Assembly (NCBI GenBank): GCA_021780275.1
Contig: JAJXZC010000816.1
Span: forward strand, 1-6,368
Direction of reading: 5' to 3'
Length of the DNA: 6,368 nucleotides
Source: Pseudomonadota bacterium
Lineage (GTDB): Bacteria > Pseudomonadota > Alphaproteobacteria > Parvibaculales > Parvibaculaceae
The notes under the pieces are model-generated. The model was not told the origin of the DNA. It worked only from the letters and a program-made list of their open reading frames with translations, and searched no databases. Within the stretch, counting starts at the first letter, position 1, and every line of letters begins with the position of its first letter. Shown here piece by piece: positions 5,338-6,368 of the stretch. Both the position numbers and the translations under genes were made by a program.

Positions 5338-6123
5338 ATGCAAGCGCTCAGCATCGCCGCCACAGGCATGATGGCCCAGCAGCTCAATGTCGAGGTGATC
5401 TCGAACAACATCGCCAACATGAGCACGACGGGTTTCAAGAAGCAGCGCGCCGAGTTTCAGGACCTGCTCTACCAGAACCTGCGTCGCGTCGGCACGAACT
5501 CGTCCGACACCGGCACGGTCGTTCCTTCGGGCGTGCAGGTCGGCCTCGGCGTCAAGACCGGTTCGGTCTACCGCATCATGAACCAGGGCGACATGGACAA
5601 TACGGGCAACAAACTCGACGTCGCGGTCCAGGGCCGCGGCTTCTTCCGCGTGCAGCTGCCGAGCGGAGAGGACGCCTATACGCGTGCCGGCAATTTCTCG
5701 CTGAGCGCGACCGGCCAGATCGTCACCTCGGACGGCTACACGGTGCAGCCCGGTATCACGGTACCGAGCAATGCGACCGACATCACGATCAGCAAGGACG
5801 GTCAGGTGCAGGCGACGATGCCGGGCCAGACGTCGGCGCAGGTGGTAGGCCAGCTCGAACTGGCAACCTTCCCGAACGATGCCGGCCTCGATCCACAGGG
5901 CGACAACCTCTTCCTCGAAACCGCAGCAAGCGGCTCGCCTTCCGTGGCGACGCCCGGGTCCACCGGCGTCGGCACCTTGCTGCAGGGCTTCCTCGAAACC
6001 TCGAACGTCAATGCGGTCACGGAAATCTCGAGCCTCATCACCGCGCAGCGCGCCTATGAGATGAACTCAAAGGTCATCACCGCCGCCGACGAGATGATGT
6101 CGGTCACGTCGAACCTGAAGTGA
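5338..6123 (+). CDS. flgG: Flagellar distal rod protein FlgG
   Basis: FlgG builds the distal rod, the drive shaft that crosses the P- and L-rings, and is exported by the flagellar type III apparatus. The 261-residue length is normal for the family. It begins MQALSIAATGMMAQQ, has SNNIANMSTTGFKKQRAEF (22-40), and carries the FlgG-specific stretch YQNLRRVGTNSSDTGTVVPS (45-64) followed by GVQVGLGVK, which distinguishes rod FlgG from hook FlgE. The core LDVAVQGRGFFRVQLPSGED (93-112) and the C-terminal SSLITAQRAYEMNSKVITAA (231-250) are intact. Its TGA is part of TGAGGG, which also supplies the Shine-Dalgarno of flgA, so the two genes are likely translationally linked. Confidence 0.98.
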   Translation: MQALSIAATGMMAQQLNVEVISNNIANMSTTGFKKQRAEFQDLLYQNLRRVGTNSSDTGTVVPSGVQVGLGVKTGSVYRIMNQGDMDNTGNKLDVAVQGRGFFRVQLPSGEDAYTRAGNFSLSATGQIVTSDGYTVQPGITVPSNATDITISKDGQVQATMPGQTSAQVVGQLELATFPNDAGLDPQGDNLFLETAASGSPSVATPGSTGVGTLLQGFLETSNVNAVTEISSLITAQRAYEMNSKVITAADEMMSVTSNLK

Positions 6124-6134
6124 GGGTAGCAGCG

Positions 6135-6368
6135 ATGTTTTCGAGCATGCGCCATTCCGTTCTGATCCTTGCCGCCGCCGTCGCGTTGACCGGCTTTGCC
6201 GCCCGCGCCGATGCCGCCGCACTGCGTTCGGACATTACCGTTTCGGGCGATGCGGTTACGCTGGGCGACCTTTTCAACAATGCCGGCGACGCGGCGCAGG
6301 TCGTCGTGGCGGACGCGCCGGCACCCGGCCTCACAAGCGAAATTTCGGTCTCGCGCATTTCGCTTGCC
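6135..6368 (+). CDS. flgA: Flagellar P-ring assembly chaperone FlgA (3' end outside window)
   Basis: Only the first 78 codons are present. FlgA is a periplasmic chaperone needed for polymerising FlgI into the P ring. Residues 1-28 are a signal peptide (MFSSMRHS, hydrophobic core LILAAAVALTGFAA, then RADA). The mature start, LRSDITVSGDAVTLGDLFNN followed by AGDAAQVVVADAPAPG, is the typical alphaproteobacterial FlgA N-terminus ahead of its SAF domain, which lies outside the window. GAGGG at 6122-6126 is 8 nt before this ATG and overlaps the flgG stop; in-frame ATG at 6147 lacks such a site. The 11-nt gap to flgG supports co-transcription. FlgI (P ring) and FlgH (L ring) would be expected nearby. 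Confidence 0.9.
   Translation, partial: MFSSMRHSVLILAAAVALTGFAARADAAALRSDITVSGDAVTLGDLFNNAGDAAQVVVADAPAPGLTSEISVSRISLA

Noticed and set aside
3751..5343. A 530-codon minus-strand reading frame running from fliL back across the intergenic region and all of flgF
   Set aside because: Only the last 164 residues resemble a protein family (FliL). The upstream part is antisense to well-supported flgF and crosses the promoter region; it is a GC-rich open-frame artefact.
1..6368. tRNA, rRNA, CRISPR, insertion sequence or phage signals
   Set aside because: No cloverleaf, repeat-spacer array, transposase or terminal inverted repeats were seen; the window is almost fully occupied by flagellar genes with uniform composition.

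Overview
This window is a flagellar locus from a GC-rich alphaproteobacterium. The evidence is the gene content (a MotE-type protein and a DUF6468-type membrane protein next to fliM and fliL, an alphaproteobacterial-style FlgA) and the regulatory motifs (one exact CtrA-type box and one well-spaced sigma-54 promoter). The divergent fliL-fliM / flgF-flgG-flgA layout resembles what is known from Caulobacter and relatives. A Parvibaculum/Rhodospirillales/Caulobacter-like host is plausible, but the genus cannot be fixed from the sequence alone.

Layout. Minus strand, read right to left from about 4245: fliL (motor-associated membrane protein), fliM (C-ring switch protein), a small DUF6468-type single-pass membrane protein that may correspond to Caulobacter PflI, and a motE-like gene. 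These four are tightly spaced (31-nt gap, 4-nt ATGA overlap, 10-nt gap) and look like one operon. A 170-nt gap follows, with an inverted repeat and a perfect TTAA-N7-TTAA CtrA-type box. Then comes a fifth minus-strand gene, cut by the left window edge: an exported protein of unknown function with a recurring beta-rich module and a Pro/Ala/Glu/Lys-rich linker. Plus strand, from 4546: flgF and flgG (proximal and distal rod proteins) and the start of flgA (P-ring chaperone), cut by the right edge.

The 300-nt divergent region (4246-4545) holds a sigma-54 promoter (4486-4501) for flgFGA. It also holds an upstream inverted repeat resembling the ftr/FlbD enhancer sites of Caulobacter, a second perfect inverted repeat, and an AT-rich patch with an imperfect CtrA-like site facing fliL. 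A reasonable model (inference) is that switch/motor genes are transcribed leftward under early cell-cycle control, while rod and P-ring genes are transcribed rightward later under sigma-54.

No RNA genes, mobile elements, CRISPR arrays or signs of recent transfer were seen. Most of the window is conventional flagellar biology. The least understood parts are the exported repeat-module protein at the left edge with its own CtrA-type box, and the DUF6468-type protein between fliM and motE.
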